A stretch of 64,000 nt of DNA. Source: Candidatus Nanopelagicus limnes (GTDB taxonomy: Bacteria > Actinomycetota > Actinomycetes > Nanopelagicales > Nanopelagicaceae). Shown piece after piece: positions 1 through 8,860 of the stretch. Made by a program: the position numbers and the translations under genes. The stretch covers positions 62,001 to 126,000 of the forward strand of contig NZ_CP016768.2 in NCBI RefSeq assembly GCF_002287885.2, in the 5' to 3' direction. The notes under the pieces are model-generated. The model saw only the letters and a program-made list of their open reading frames with translations, did not search any database and was not told the origin of the DNA. The first letter of the stretch is position 1. Each line of letters starts with the position of its first letter.

Positions 1-33
1 GCCACTTCTACATCCGCAGGTTAGAAATATGAG

Positions 34-600
34 CTATGAAGATTTACCTAGAAAGGCTGATCGGTAGTCCTTGCTACTCATTTCATAAATTTCTTCTAAG
101 CCATCCTCTTCATCTATTTGCTCTCCTACTAGTTTAAAGCCAAGTTTTTTAATAATGTGTTGAGAAATTAAGTTATCTGGTGAGACGGTGTAGCGAAGAG
201 TATTTACTGCTGGAGTATTTACAACCCAGCCCCACATGCCGTGAAGTAATTCCTGGCCATAGCCTTTACCTTGATAAGCCTTATCAACTCCAAAACCAAT
301 CTCAATCATGCCATTTATATCTGGGCCATCATGAAATCCGGCGGATGCAATAATTATTTGCTCACTCTTTAATACCACTACGCGAAGTAAATAGTTTGCA
401 AGCTCTGGATTTGCTGTAATTCTTGGAGCTCGATACTTAATTGGATTTGGATTGTTGGCAAAGTACTTAAGCGGATCAGTAAATCCTCGATTACTCCATA
501 AAATTGGGTGAGCTAAATTCTGCACAAGTAGTGGGTATTCATCTGGCAGCACGGTATGCAGGTAAAGCCGGTTGGTCTCTATGGTGAGATCTTGATCCAT
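34..600 (-). CDS. GNAT-family N-acetyltransferase (RimJ/RimL-like)
   Basis: The 188-residue protein carries the acetyl-CoA-binding signature QGKGYG at residues 110-115, and the strand before it (IGFGVD) is typical of the RimJ/RimL-type GNAT fold. The start is an ATG with TAAAGT placed six bases upstream and no Shine-Dalgarno, so it looks leaderless. The family acetylates amino groups of protein N-termini, antibiotics or metabolites; nothing in the sequence points to a substrate. It lies divergently from the HtrA-like gene. The family call is secure, the specific role unknown. Confidence 0.85.
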   Translation of the reverse strand: MDQDLTIETNRLYLHTVLPDEYPLLVQNLAHPILWSNRGFTDPLKYFANNPNPIKYRAPRITANPELANYLLRVVVLKSEQIIIASAGFHDGPDINGMIEIGFGVDKAYQGKGYGQELLHGMWGWVVNTPAVNTLRYTVSPDNLISQHIIKKLGFKLVGEQIDEEDGLEEIYEMSSKDYRSAFLGKSS

Positions 601-606
601 CTCTTA

Positions 607-612
607 ACTTTA
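607..612 (-). promoter_or_regulatory. -10 element TAAAGT, leaderless start of the acetyltransferase
   Basis: On the minus strand TAAAGT is followed by six bases and then the ATG ending at 600. Transcription would begin at or next to the start codon. Confidence 0.5.
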
Positions 613-692
613 CTCCAGTAATTTCTCAGTTATCTCTCAAGTAAACTACCTACCATCTGGGTATTGATTTTATGACGTATAAGGGGATGAAT

Positions 693-1805
693 ATGAAAAA
701 CGGTGCCGTTAAAGTGTTAATTGGATTTATCATTGGCGCAGTTTCAGTTGGTGGTTATGCAATAGCTATTCCAAATAATGTGCCGGTAGTTAAGGCTTGT
801 ATTGATAATAAGACCAAAGCACTTTATGCCTCCACTAATGGCAGCTGTGCTAAGGGAAGAAGTGCCATAGATATCGGCGCAACTGGAGCAAATGTTAAAA
901 GTATTGCTCAGTTAGTTTCACCCTCTGTAGTTTCAATTGAGGTTACCGCCCTTGCTGGCAATGGCACAGGCTCTGGTTCAATCTATAAATCCACCTCCTC
1001 CCTTTCATACATCATCACAAATAATCATGTGATTGAAAATGCCGCAAGTAGCGGCAAGATTGAGGTTGAGTTAAACAACGGTGATATCTACACCGCAAGT
1101 ATTGTTGGTCGTAACTCTGAGTATGACTTGGCAGTGATTTCAATTAATAAAGGAAATCTGCCAGAGATTCCAAGAGGCAACTCTGCCTCCCTCGCAATTG
1201 GGGATGTTGTAATTGCATTTGGGTCTCCCCTTGGATTATCTGGAACTGTTACTAGTGGAATTGTTTCGGCATTAAATCGGCCAGTAACAACTGGATCAAC
1301 AACAGCTGAAAGTTATATGGATGCAATTCAAACTGATGCTGCAATTAATCCTGGAAACTCAGGTGGTCCATTAGTTGACTCACAAGGCAGGGCAGTAGGT
1401 GTGAACTCAGCAATTGCAACACTTGGTTCATCCTTTGGCCCAAGCGGCAATATTGGTCTTGGTTTTTCAATTCCATTTAATCAGGCAATCAGAATTGCTG
1501 ATGAGCTAATCGCAACCGGTAAATCAACTAAACCATTTTTAGGTATTTCATTTGACCCAACCTTTACTGGAAACGGCGCAAAAATTGCAATTATCACTCC
1601 AGGACAAGCTGCAGATAAAGCAGGACTTAGCGTTGGAATGATTGTGAAAAGTATTGATGGTTTTAAGGTCAATGATGCAGTCTCTGCCATAGTAAGAATT
1701 AGAAGCCACGCACCAGGTGATCAAACGATTATGGTGGTTGAAACTACAGCTGGTGTATCAAAAACATTTAACATTACTCTAGGTTCATCCCCAGCGCTGC
1801 CATAA
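693..1805 (+). CDS. HtrA/DegP-like S1C serine protease with PDZ domain
   Basis: A trypsin-like envelope protease of 370 residues. A hydrophobic N-terminal segment (about residues 5-25) serves as a signal anchor. The catalytic triad is visible as His112 (ITNNHV), Asp145 (SEYDLAV) and Ser223 (NPGNSGGPL), followed by one PDZ domain over the last 95 residues. Family members degrade or refold misfolded exported proteins. In-frame ATGs exist at 672, 687 and 693; the AAGGGG at 681-686 is six bases before 693, so I chose that one. A two-cysteine stretch between anchor and protease domain (residues 36 and 52) is unassigned. Confidence 0.9.
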   Translation: MKNGAVKVLIGFIIGAVSVGGYAIAIPNNVPVVKACIDNKTKALYASTNGSCAKGRSAIDIGATGANVKSIAQLVSPSVVSIEVTALAGNGTGSGSIYKSTSSLSYIITNNHVIENAASSGKIEVELNNGDIYTASIVGRNSEYDLAVISINKGNLPEIPRGNSASLAIGDVVIAFGSPLGLSGTVTSGIVSALNRPVTTGSTTAESYMDAIQTDAAINPGNSGGPLVDSQGRAVGVNSAIATLGSSFGPSGNIGLGFSIPFNQAIRIADELIATGKSTKPFLGISFDPTFTGNGAKIAIITPGQAADKAGLSVGMIVKSIDGFKVNDAVSAIVRIRSHAPGDQTIMVVETTAGVSKTFNITLGSSPALP

Positions 1806-1812
1806 GTTCTAT

Positions 1813-1853
1813 ACTCTCCTTAATAAGTTTTATTTGAATTTATTAAGGAGAGT
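1813..1853 (+). promoter_or_regulatory. 14-bp perfect hairpin covering the Shine-Dalgarno of the YdcZ-like gene
   Basis: Left arm ACTCTCCTTAATAA (1813-1826) and right arm TTATTAAGGAGAGT (1840-1853) are exact inverted repeats with a 13-base loop. The right arm contains AAGGAG, the only good ribosome binding site for the next gene, so folding would hide it. It has no T-tract on the plus strand, so it is not a canonical terminator, though it may still protect the 3' end of the protease mRNA. Confidence 0.6.
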
Positions 1854-2805
1854 AATTATTAAAGCTGGTGAGAAGGTTGTAGGACTTGAGCTTCTTTCAG
1901 CTTTTTCTGGCGTATTAATAGCTGCGCAATCTAGGGTAAATGGAGCACTCTCAGATGAAATGGGTGACTCAGTAGAGGCTGCAATAGTTTCATTTTCCAC
2001 CGGATTACTTTTTGTAACTTTGATAGCTGTGTTTCGTAAAGATGTAAGAGCAGGCTTTAGGCAAATATTTAAAGCGACAAAAGCTGGAGAAATGCCACCT
2101 TTAACACTTGCAGCTGGAGTACTTGGTGCATCCTTTGTTGCAATGCAAACCTATGTGGTGCCAATCGCTGGGGTTGCTTTATTTACTGTTGCATCCCTTG
2201 CAGGTCAAACTGCCATTTCACTTTGGGTTGATAAATTAGGTTTAAGCGGTGGCGCTAAATCATTAATTACTAAACGTAGGGTAACTGCAGCAATTATTAC
2301 TGTTATTGCTGTTGCAGTATCGGCTTGGGATAGATTTGCGATGAGTGATTTTTCGATACTAGCTTTATCTTTGGCACTCTTTGCTGGAACATGGGTTGGA
2401 GTTCAGCGGGCGCTAAATGGCAGGATTAACTCATATTCAAATAAAAGTTTTGCTACCTCACTTTTAAACTTTATAACCGGTACTAGCTTTCTTTTGGTTT
2501 TATTAGCAATTCGATCAATCTTTACAGATCATTCAATTCTAAATTTTAAAACAGCTCCTTGGTGGATGTTTTTAGGTGGCTCAATTGGAGTAATTTACAT
2601 TGCACTCTCAGCCCATATCGTTCAACATCTTGGCGTACTTGAGTTCACTCTGTTTAGTGTTGGCGGAATGTTAATTGGATCGTTGCTTATTGATTTTGTT
2701 TTTCCAACACCCGGTACTCATATTTCACCTTACTTGACTGCTGGTATTGCACTGACCTACTTAGGTGTGGTTGCAAATGGTCAGTCGCGCCTATCTCGGC
2801 GGTAA
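1834..2805 (+). CDS. DMT-family transporter, YdcZ/DUF606 type
   Basis: An integral membrane protein of up to 323 residues with about ten hydrophobic segments in two similar halves; the motif LIAAQSRVNGAL near the start and VGVQRALNGRI in the second half are the repeated YdcZ signature (each helix followed by an RxNG/RALNG motif). Substrate unknown. The start is unclear. TTG at 1834 is in frame but lies inside a hairpin loop, while AAGGAG at 1845-1850 is correctly spaced only for in-frame ATT codons at 1855 or 1858. The 3' end overlaps the convergent dedA gene by 25 bases. Confidence 0.8.
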   Translation: MNLLRRVIIKAGEKVVGLELLSAFSGVLIAAQSRVNGALSDEMGDSVEAAIVSFSTGLLFVTLIAVFRKDVRAGFRQIFKATKAGEMPPLTLAAGVLGASFVAMQTYVVPIAGVALFTVASLAGQTAISLWVDKLGLSGGAKSLITKRRVTAAIITVIAVAVSAWDRFAMSDFSILALSLALFAGTWVGVQRALNGRINSYSNKSFATSLLNFITGTSFLLVLLAIRSIFTDHSILNFKTAPWWMFLGGSIGVIYIALSAHIVQHLGVLEFTLFSVGGMLIGSLLIDFVFPTPGTHISPYLTAGIALTYLGVVANGQSRLSRR

Positions 2806-3389
2806 TTAATAAAGGCTGAAACTAAAGATGCTGTTATAAAAAAGGCAGCAAGGGCGTATGAGATATCGCCAACCCAAGAGATTGAACCAGAGTAGAAGCC
2901 AGCTAAGGTAATTCCAACTCCCCATAAGAAAGCGCCCAATGCATTAGCAGATAAGAATTTGTAGTAATTCATCTTTACGGTTCCAGCAATTGGTGGCACA
3001 AAAGTTCTAACCCAAGGAATATATCTTGCAATTACAACTGACCACCAGCCGTATCGAGCATAAAATTTTTCTGACCTAGCAAGCATTTTCTGCATTCGCT
3101 TTGATTTATGTTTTTCAAGGTAAGGCCGGCCAACCTTTCGGCCAATTACATACCCAACCTGATCACCCACAAAAGCTGCTAAAAAGACAGCAAGAACGAG
3201 AAAAACAATATTTATGTCATCCCTACTAGCAGCTACTAAACCAGCACTAAATAGCAAAGAATCCCCAGGCAAAAAGAACCCAATTAGCAAACCAGTTTCA
3301 ATAAAAATAATGCCAGCGATAACCACATAAAACAAAAAGGGTGCAACGGGAGATAGTTGCTCGTCAAATGAGGCGGCAAAACTCAGCAT
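2781..3389 (-). CDS. DedA family membrane protein
   Basis: A 202-residue polytopic protein of the DedA/VTT family. Family hallmarks are the early FLPGDSLLFSAG stretch and the ARYIPWVRTFVPPIAG segment with its conserved Arg and Pro residues. DedA proteins are linked to membrane lipid (undecaprenyl phosphate or phospholipid) flipping and membrane homeostasis. It starts four bases after the malic enzyme gene ends and is probably the last gene of the upp-malic enzyme-dedA operon. Length is normal for the family. Confidence 0.9.
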   Translation of the reverse strand: MLSFAASFDEQLSPVAPFLFYVVIAGIIFIETGLLIGFFLPGDSLLFSAGLVAASRDDINIVFLVLAVFLAAFVGDQVGYVIGRKVGRPYLEKHKSKRMQKMLARSEKFYARYGWWSVVIARYIPWVRTFVPPIAGTVKMNYYKFLSANALGAFLWGVGITLAGFYSGSISWVGDISYALAAFFITASLVSAFINYRRDRRD

Positions 3390-3393
3390 TTAT

Positions 3394-4770
3394 TTAAACA
3401 GACTTCTTTACTGCAGCTGCCACCTTTTGTACGACATTTAAATCAAAAACACTTGGCACAATAAAATTGGCGTTTAGTTGCTGATCTGAAACACAAGATG
3501 CAATTGCATCAGCTGCTAGCACTAACATATTGTCGGTAATTTTGGTTATATGAGCATCGAGTAAGCCTCTAAAGATGCCAGGAAATGCCAATACATTGTT
3601 GATCTGATTTGGTTGATCACTCCTGCCAGTTGCAACAACTGCTGCATGTTTTCTTGCCAGTGCTGGATCAATCTCAGGATCTGGATTTGCTAAGGCAAAG
3701 ACAATCGCACCCTTTGCCATTGATTTAACATCATTTTCGGTTAATACATTCGGAGCACTTACGCCGATAAATACGTCAGCATCCTTCATTGCAGCATGGA
3801 TATCTCCTCTAAATGAACCAGGTGAGCAGTTTGTTACAAACCATTTACGCATTGGATCTTCTGCGCCTTTATCTTCAAAAACTAAACCATCCTTATCAAA
3901 GCCAATTATATTTTGAGCACCCTTTGCAACTAACAACCTTGCAACCGCGGTTCCAGCCGCTCCTACGCCACTTAAAACAATCTTGGTTGATTTTAAATCC
4001 TTCTTTACAAGCTTTAACGCATTTGTTAACGCAGCAAGAACCACAATTGCTGTTCCATGCTGATCATCATGAAAAACTGGAATATCAAGTAGATTTCGCA
4101 ATCGTGCTTCAATTTCAAAACAACGAGGTGCTGAAATATCTTCTAGATTAATTCCGCCATAAACGGGTGCAATAATTTGAACTGTTCTAACAATCTCATC
4201 AACATCTTGAGTATCAAGACATACTGGCCAAGCATCAACATCAGCAAACCTTTTAAATAAAGCAGCTTTTCCCTCCATCACCGGCAAAGCTGCCCCTGGA
4301 CCAATGTTTCCAAGGCCTAAAACAGCTGATCCATCAGTAACAACTGCAACTGTATTTCGCTTAATTGTTAATCTTCTTAAATCAGAAGGATCCTTAGCAA
4401 TTGCTTGTGAAATTCTGGCAACCCCTGGTGTGTAGGCACGAGATAAATCATCACGGGTTTTAAGTGGAACTTTGGATGCGATTTCAATTTTTCCACCTAA
4501 GTGAAGCAAGAATGTGCGATCTGAAACCTTTCTAACATTTAGATTCTTATTTGCCGAAAGTGCGGCAGTTATCGCTTCAGCATGTTCGGCATCAATTGCA
4601 TCGCAGGTAACATCTATTACTACTCGATCTAAAACTGATTCAACAACATCAAGAGCTGTAATAGCAGCCCCTGCTGCAAGGATTGCTTGTGTTATTTCAG
4701 ATACTGGTTGCGCTGAGGCAGGTCCATCAACACGGATTGTGATTCCATAACCGGGGGATGTGCTTGCCAT
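3394..4770 (-). CDS. NAD(P)-dependent malic enzyme with N-terminal ACT domain
   Basis: Oxidatively decarboxylates malate to pyruvate. The 458-residue protein begins with an ACT-like domain (about 1-80), then the malic enzyme N-terminal domain with the YTPGVA and [12 protein letters not shown] motifs, the DDQHGTA metal/substrate motif, and the NAD-binding domain ([13 protein letters not shown]). This is the short bacterial form. It abuts the upp stop codon directly, so the two are co-transcribed, with dedA following. The ACT domain suggests allosteric control by a small ligand; the ligand cannot be read from the sequence. Confidence 0.93.
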   Translation of the reverse strand: MASTSPGYGITIRVDGPASAQPVSEITQAILAAGAAITALDVVESVLDRVVIDVTCDAIDAEHAEAITAALSANKNLNVRKVSDRTFLLHLGGKIEIASKVPLKTRDDLSRAYTPGVARISQAIAKDPSDLRRLTIKRNTVAVVTDGSAVLGLGNIGPGAALPVMEGKAALFKRFADVDAWPVCLDTQDVDEIVRTVQIIAPVYGGINLEDISAPRCFEIEARLRNLLDIPVFHDDQHGTAIVVLAALTNALKLVKKDLKSTKIVLSGVGAAGTAVARLLVAKGAQNIIGFDKDGLVFEDKGAEDPMRKWFVTNCSPGSFRGDIHAAMKDADVFIGVSAPNVLTENDVKSMAKGAIVFALANPDPEIDPALARKHAAVVATGRSDQPNQINNVLAFPGIFRGLLDAHITKITDNMLVLAADAIASCVSDQQLNANFIVPSVFDLNVVQKVAAAVKKSV

Positions 4771-5409
4771 TTAAACAACACCATATAAACGATCACCAGC
4801 ATCACCTAATCCTGGGACTATGTAACCCTTTTCATTTAATCGCTCATCAAGTGCGCCAGTAACAAGTTTTAATTGCAGCGCGCTGGATGCAAAAGCTTTT
4901 TCTAGTACTGCAATTCCTTCCGGGGCTGCCAGGATACAAATCGCAGTTATATCTGTTGCACCCTTTGCAGCTAAGAACTCAATGGCCGAAACCAGTGTAC
5001 CGCCGGTGGCTAGCATCGGATCTAATATGTAACACTGACGACCTTTTAAATCCTCCGGCAATCTATTTGCATAAGTTGTTGCCTTTAATGTCTCTTCATT
5101 TCTAACCATGCCAAGAAATCCAATTTCAGCAGTTGGAATTAATCTAGAAAATCCCTCCAACATGCCAAGGCCTGCTCTAAGGATTGGCACCACAACAGGT
5201 TTTGGTTTTGTAAGGTGCGCACCTTGCGCCATAGCAACAGGTGTTTTAACAGTTACTGCTTGAGTTTTAACCTCGCGCATTGCCTCATACGCAAGAAGTG
5301 TGACGATCTCTTCAGTAAGACGTCTAAAGGTTGGTGAATCAGTTTTTTCATCCCGCAGCACCGTTAGCTTGTGTGTAATCAGCGGGTGGTCTGCAATATG
5401 GATTTTCAC
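4771..5409 (-). CDS. upp: Uracil phosphoribosyltransferase
   Basis: Converts uracil and PRPP to UMP in pyrimidine salvage. The 212-residue protein has the PRPP-binding loop DPMLATGGT and the C-terminal uracil-binding region ending [11 protein letters not shown], as in all Upp enzymes. The start is GTG at 5409-5407, preceded by TAGAGT at six bases and no Shine-Dalgarno, so it is likely leaderless. First gene of the upp-malic enzyme-dedA operon. Confidence 0.96.
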   Translation of the reverse strand: MKIHIADHPLITHKLTVLRDEKTDSPTFRRLTEEIVTLLAYEAMREVKTQAVTVKTPVAMAQGAHLTKPKPVVVPILRAGLGMLEGFSRLIPTAEIGFLGMVRNEETLKATTYANRLPEDLKGRQCYILDPMLATGGTLVSAIEFLAAKGATDITAICILAAPEGIAVLEKAFASSALQLKLVTGALDERLNEKGYIVPGLGDAGDRLYGVV

Positions 5410-5415
5410 ATAATT

Positions 5416-5421
5416 ACTCTA
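5416..5421 (-). promoter_or_regulatory. -10 element TAGAGT, leaderless start of upp
   Basis: On the minus strand TAGAGT is followed by AATTAT and the GTG start, giving an mRNA with essentially no 5' leader. Confidence 0.55.
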
Positions 5422-5515
5422 CAAGGGGAAAGCCCTACTACCAATTACTACTGATTAACGGGAGAATAAGAAGGTCAGGTTTTGAGCATAAAGTTGGTGA
5501 AAGGATGTGATCAAA

Positions 5516-5974
5516 ATGTCAGTAGATTTTGGAATCATCGCCTGGCATGAAGATGGTCGCTGGGATGCCACCAGATTAGTTTCAAATAGAGATATTGGCG
5601 CAATTATTGATTTACTAAAGGCTCAACAAACCAATGGCGGAGCTATTGCATTAATCGCAATCGAGGATGAGTTTGTAATTATTGCAAGAGCACTGGGGGA
5701 TCAAATGCAGATGATGATCTCAGATGTTACCTACGCCCTAGATTATGAGGTCGCTGCAGAGTTGATTGAAGTATTAGATCTTGAATTTCCAGAAGAGGAT
5801 GATGAAGCCCAACCCGGTGGGGATTTAGATCTACTAAATGATTTAGGAGTAAGTGAGATGGAGCTCTTAACCATTCTTGATGACAGTGAGTTATATCCAG
5901 ATGAGCAATTAGAAGCCATTGCTAGCAGATTAGGGTTTGGCGAACAATTTAATCAGGTAATTGAAAGTAATTAG
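5516..5974 (+). CDS. tRNA adenosine deaminase-associated protein
   Basis: A small acidic protein (152 residues) of a family found in Actinobacteria immediately upstream of tadA; the opening VDFGIIAWHEDGRW and the aspartate/glutamate-rich middle are family-like. Its biochemical role is unknown. Start choice: GTG at 5507 is one base after GAAAGGA, whereas ATG at 5516 is ten bases after it, so I use 5516. The stop codon overlaps the tadA start by one base, implying translational coupling. Confidence 0.8.
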   Translation: MSVDFGIIAWHEDGRWDATRLVSNRDIGAIIDLLKAQQTNGGAIALIAIEDEFVIIARALGDQMQMMISDVTYALDYEVAAELIEVLDLEFPEEDDEAQPGGDLDLLNDLGVSEMELLTILDDSELYPDEQLEAIASRLGFGEQFNQVIESN

Positions 5975-6423
5975 TGGATTACAAATCCTTAATGCAACAG
6001 GCGATATCACTTGCCAGAGAAACTGCCATTAAAGGTGATGTGCCAGTCGGAGCTTTAGTAGTTGATGATTCCGGAAATGTAGTTGGGCAAGGAGCTAACT
6101 TAAGAGAGCAAGATAATGATCCAACCGCTCATGCTGAGATTGTTGCAATTAGAAATGCTGCAAAGAAAATAGGAAACTACCGATTAGATGATCTAACTAT
6201 GGTTGTAACACTTGAGCCATGTGGGATGTGTGCTGGTGCCATAGCGCAGAGCAGGATTAAAAGATTAGTTTTTGGTTCATTTGATGAGAAGTATGGCGCA
6301 GTTGGATCTGTCTGGGATCTATTGAGGGATTCACGTGCAATTTATAAACCAGAGGTATTAAGTGGAGTTCTAGAGAATGAATGCGCGCAGTTACTCAGTG
6401 ATTTTTTCACAACAAAGCGTTAA
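5974..6423 (+). CDS. tadA: tRNA-specific adenosine deaminase
   Basis: Deaminates the wobble adenosine of tRNA-Arg(ACG) to inosine. The 149-residue protein shows the zinc and catalytic motifs HAEIVAI (His and catalytic Glu) and PCGMCAGA (two zinc Cys). The start is GTG at 5974, overlapping the previous stop by one base. Its end overlaps the convergent permease gene by four bases. Confidence 0.93.
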   Translation: MDYKSLMQQAISLARETAIKGDVPVGALVVDDSGNVVGQGANLREQDNDPTAHAEIVAIRNAAKKIGNYRLDDLTMVVTLEPCGMCAGAIAQSRIKRLVFGSFDEKYGAVGSVWDLLRDSRAIYKPEVLSGVLENECAQLLSDFFTTKR

Positions 6424-8786
6424 ACAATAATCTCATATGATGGATTTAAAATAATTAGTTGACCATTATTTTCACCCACCATACCTTCTGCCTTTAATTG
6501 TGATCCAACCTCAAGACCGGTAATTTCACGACGACCTAAGAATTGCAAAGTAACGCCGCCACTTTCATCCCACATCTCAACCTCAACTAATGGGGATGAT
6601 CCAGAAGGTGCTGACTTTATTGAGTTAACTCTTCCCTGAACATGTGCTCGTTTACGCCAAGTGATATTGCCAATCGGGGTTATATCTTCAGCGTAATGGC
6701 TTATTGGTTCATTTGATTTAGTTGCAACAGGTGCTTTAGTAAACGCACTCTGTATTCTTACAGGCACTTCTTGCTTTGATTCGTTTTTCTTATCTAATGG
6801 CGCCTTCCAGCTGCTTTGGCCAGAGATAATTTTTTCAACGTCAAATGGAATGATGGTTGCAACAACTCTTTCTAGTTGAGAGATAGGACGAGCAATATCT
6901 TCAGCTGTTTGATCATGAAGCAGCCAGCCTAAAACCTTGGAGTAAGAACGACGAGGTAGGAGAAGTGTTAACTCAACATCATTGCCGGCTGTTGCTCTAA
7001 TTGCATAATCAACTGCAGCATTTGCAAGACGTCTATCAGGGCAATCAATTAATTCAAGTGGCACATCAGCACAAGCCTCATTTTTTGCCCACTCTTTGCT
7101 TAACATCTCAGCTCGTCTATCATCAATTACAAAATGCACCGCAGAAAGATTTCTTGGATTTAAACTTCTGGCGTATCGAATGGCACCTATTGTGGCAAGA
7201 TCAAAGCTATCAATTAAAACCGTCACATCATGTCTAGTCATTGAAGTGGCTCTTGAAGACTGAATTGTTATGTTTAATGCATCTTGTTCACTTGTGTACT
7301 GCTTGCGCAATCTTAAAAATGCCATCACTAAAAATGGTGTAACAACAACGACAACCCAAGCTCCTTGATTGAATTTAACTACTGCAAAGATTAAAACTAC
7401 TAATAGTGAGATTGAGCCAGATAAACCATTAATTACATAGTTAACCTTCCAAGCACCTTTCTTATGGGTTCTTGCATACTTAGCCATACCAAGACCTGAG
7501 AGAGTAAATGCAGTGAATACTCCCAGTGCATAGTAGGCAACTAAATGCTCAACTGATGCTCTAGTTACTAATATCAAAATCATCGCAGCTGCAGTTAAAA
7601 CTAAAATTCCATTTGAGAAGTTAAGCCTATGCCCACGTTTAGTTAGCCAATTAGGTAAGTAACCATCTTGGGCAACAAAGTTAACCACCATTGGAAATGC
7701 GCTATATGTGGTGTTAGCACCTGCAAATAAAATCAACATTGTTGCCGCTTGAACAACTATGAAAAATGCACTGCCAAAGGCGCCATCTCCTAATATTGTT
7801 TTTGCAATCTGAGAGATAACTGTTGGTGTTCCTGATTCATATGGCATGGCGTAAATCTTGTGGGCAAAGTAGGAAACACCTAGAACTAATGAACCAAGCA
7901 GCGTGCTCATAATTACCAGAGTTCTTCTGGCATTTATATGCTCTGGTGATTTAAACAAAGAGACTCCATCTGAGATTGCTTCAAGTCCAGTTAAAGAAGA
8001 TCCACCATTTGCAAATGCTCTAAGTAATATGAAGATTGCAGCAAAGGTTAATAAGCCTTGCTCCTGACCGATCTCAACTGCTCCCGGTTGGTTGATATCT
8101 AAGGTTGGCAGGGTTCCTGAAATTTCTCGGTAGATACCGATTGCAAAGACGGTAAACATTGAACCAACGAAAAGATATGTAGGAAGTGCAAATGCTTTAC
8201 CTGCCTCTTTTACTCCTCTTAAATTTCCATAGGTAAGCAAGAGAATGATTGCAAGTGTCATATGAATCTTCCAGGGAGATAGCTCTGGGAAAGTGGAAAT
8301 AATGGCAGCAACTCCTGCAGCTGATTGAATTGCCAGAGTTACGATGTAATCAAGCATAAGAGCAACTGCTGCAACTTGAGCAACAACTGGGCCAAAGTTA
8401 TCGCGAGAGACTATGTATGCCCCACCAATTTTTGTATAAACAGAGATTACATTTCGATATGACAAGGTAACAATTAAAAGAATCAGTAAAACATTCATTG
8501 TCATCGGCATTAACATTGCAAATGCAGCAAGACCAAATGCTGGAACTAGGGCAAGTAAAATCTGTTCAGAACCATAAGCAGAGCTTGAGATGCAATCAGA
8601 GGATAAAATTCCTAGCGCATACTTTTTATCAAGTCTTTGGTGGCTTAAAGTATGGCGGTTTAAAGGATTGCCTAAAAGACGTCTTTTGATTTTATAGGAG
8701 AATGGATCTTTTAGATGAGCATGCTCTTTGAGCACCTTTGGCGCTGGTGCGTTATCACTCCAAGAGTTAGGCAAAGTTGAAAACAC
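6420..8786 (-). CDS. APC-superfamily permease fused to UspA-like and OB-fold domains
   Basis: A 788-residue protein. Residues about 50-490 form a twelve-helix APC (amino acid/potassium type) transporter with the SSAYGSE and GGAYI motifs of helix 1 and 2. Residues about 510-650 are soluble and resemble a universal-stress-protein fold (VTVLIDSFDLATIGAIRYAR). The last 95 residues (from about 695) look like the small OB-fold protein that is usually a separate actinobacterial gene near an APC permease (GRVNSI, WLGRR-like FLGRREITG, GSQLKAEG). The start is GTG; no good Shine-Dalgarno is visible. The cargo is unknown. The permease call is firm; the OB-fold call comes from pattern recognition. Confidence 0.85.
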   Translation of the reverse strand: MFSTLPNSWSDNAPAPKVLKEHAHLKDPFSYKIKRRLLGNPLNRHTLSHQRLDKKYALGILSSDCISSSAYGSEQILLALVPAFGLAAFAMLMPMTMNVLLILLIVTLSYRNVISVYTKIGGAYIVSRDNFGPVVAQVAAVALMLDYIVTLAIQSAAGVAAIISTFPELSPWKIHMTLAIILLLTYGNLRGVKEAGKAFALPTYLFVGSMFTVFAIGIYREISGTLPTLDINQPGAVEIGQEQGLLTFAAIFILLRAFANGGSSLTGLEAISDGVSLFKSPEHINARRTLVIMSTLLGSLVLGVSYFAHKIYAMPYESGTPTVISQIAKTILGDGAFGSAFFIVVQAATMLILFAGANTTYSAFPMVVNFVAQDGYLPNWLTKRGHRLNFSNGILVLTAAAMILILVTRASVEHLVAYYALGVFTAFTLSGLGMAKYARTHKKGAWKVNYVINGLSGSISLLVVLIFAVVKFNQGAWVVVVVTPFLVMAFLRLRKQYTSEQDALNITIQSSRATSMTRHDVTVLIDSFDLATIGAIRYARSLNPRNLSAVHFVIDDRRAEMLSKEWAKNEACADVPLELIDCPDRRLANAAVDYAIRATAGNDVELTLLLPRRSYSKVLGWLLHDQTAEDIARPISQLERVVATIIPFDVEKIISGQSSWKAPLDKKNESKQEVPVRIQSAFTKAPVATKSNEPISHYAEDITPIGNITWRKRAHVQGRVNSIKSAPSGSSPLVEVEMWDESGGVTLQFLGRREITGLEVGSQLKAEGMVGENNGQLIILNPSYEIIV

Positions 8787-8860
8787 GCTCCAAGTAGAAG
8801 TTGAGAGATTAAGTATACGCCTGTTTAAATCTTGATTTTTAAGCAGTAAAAACTGAGCGT

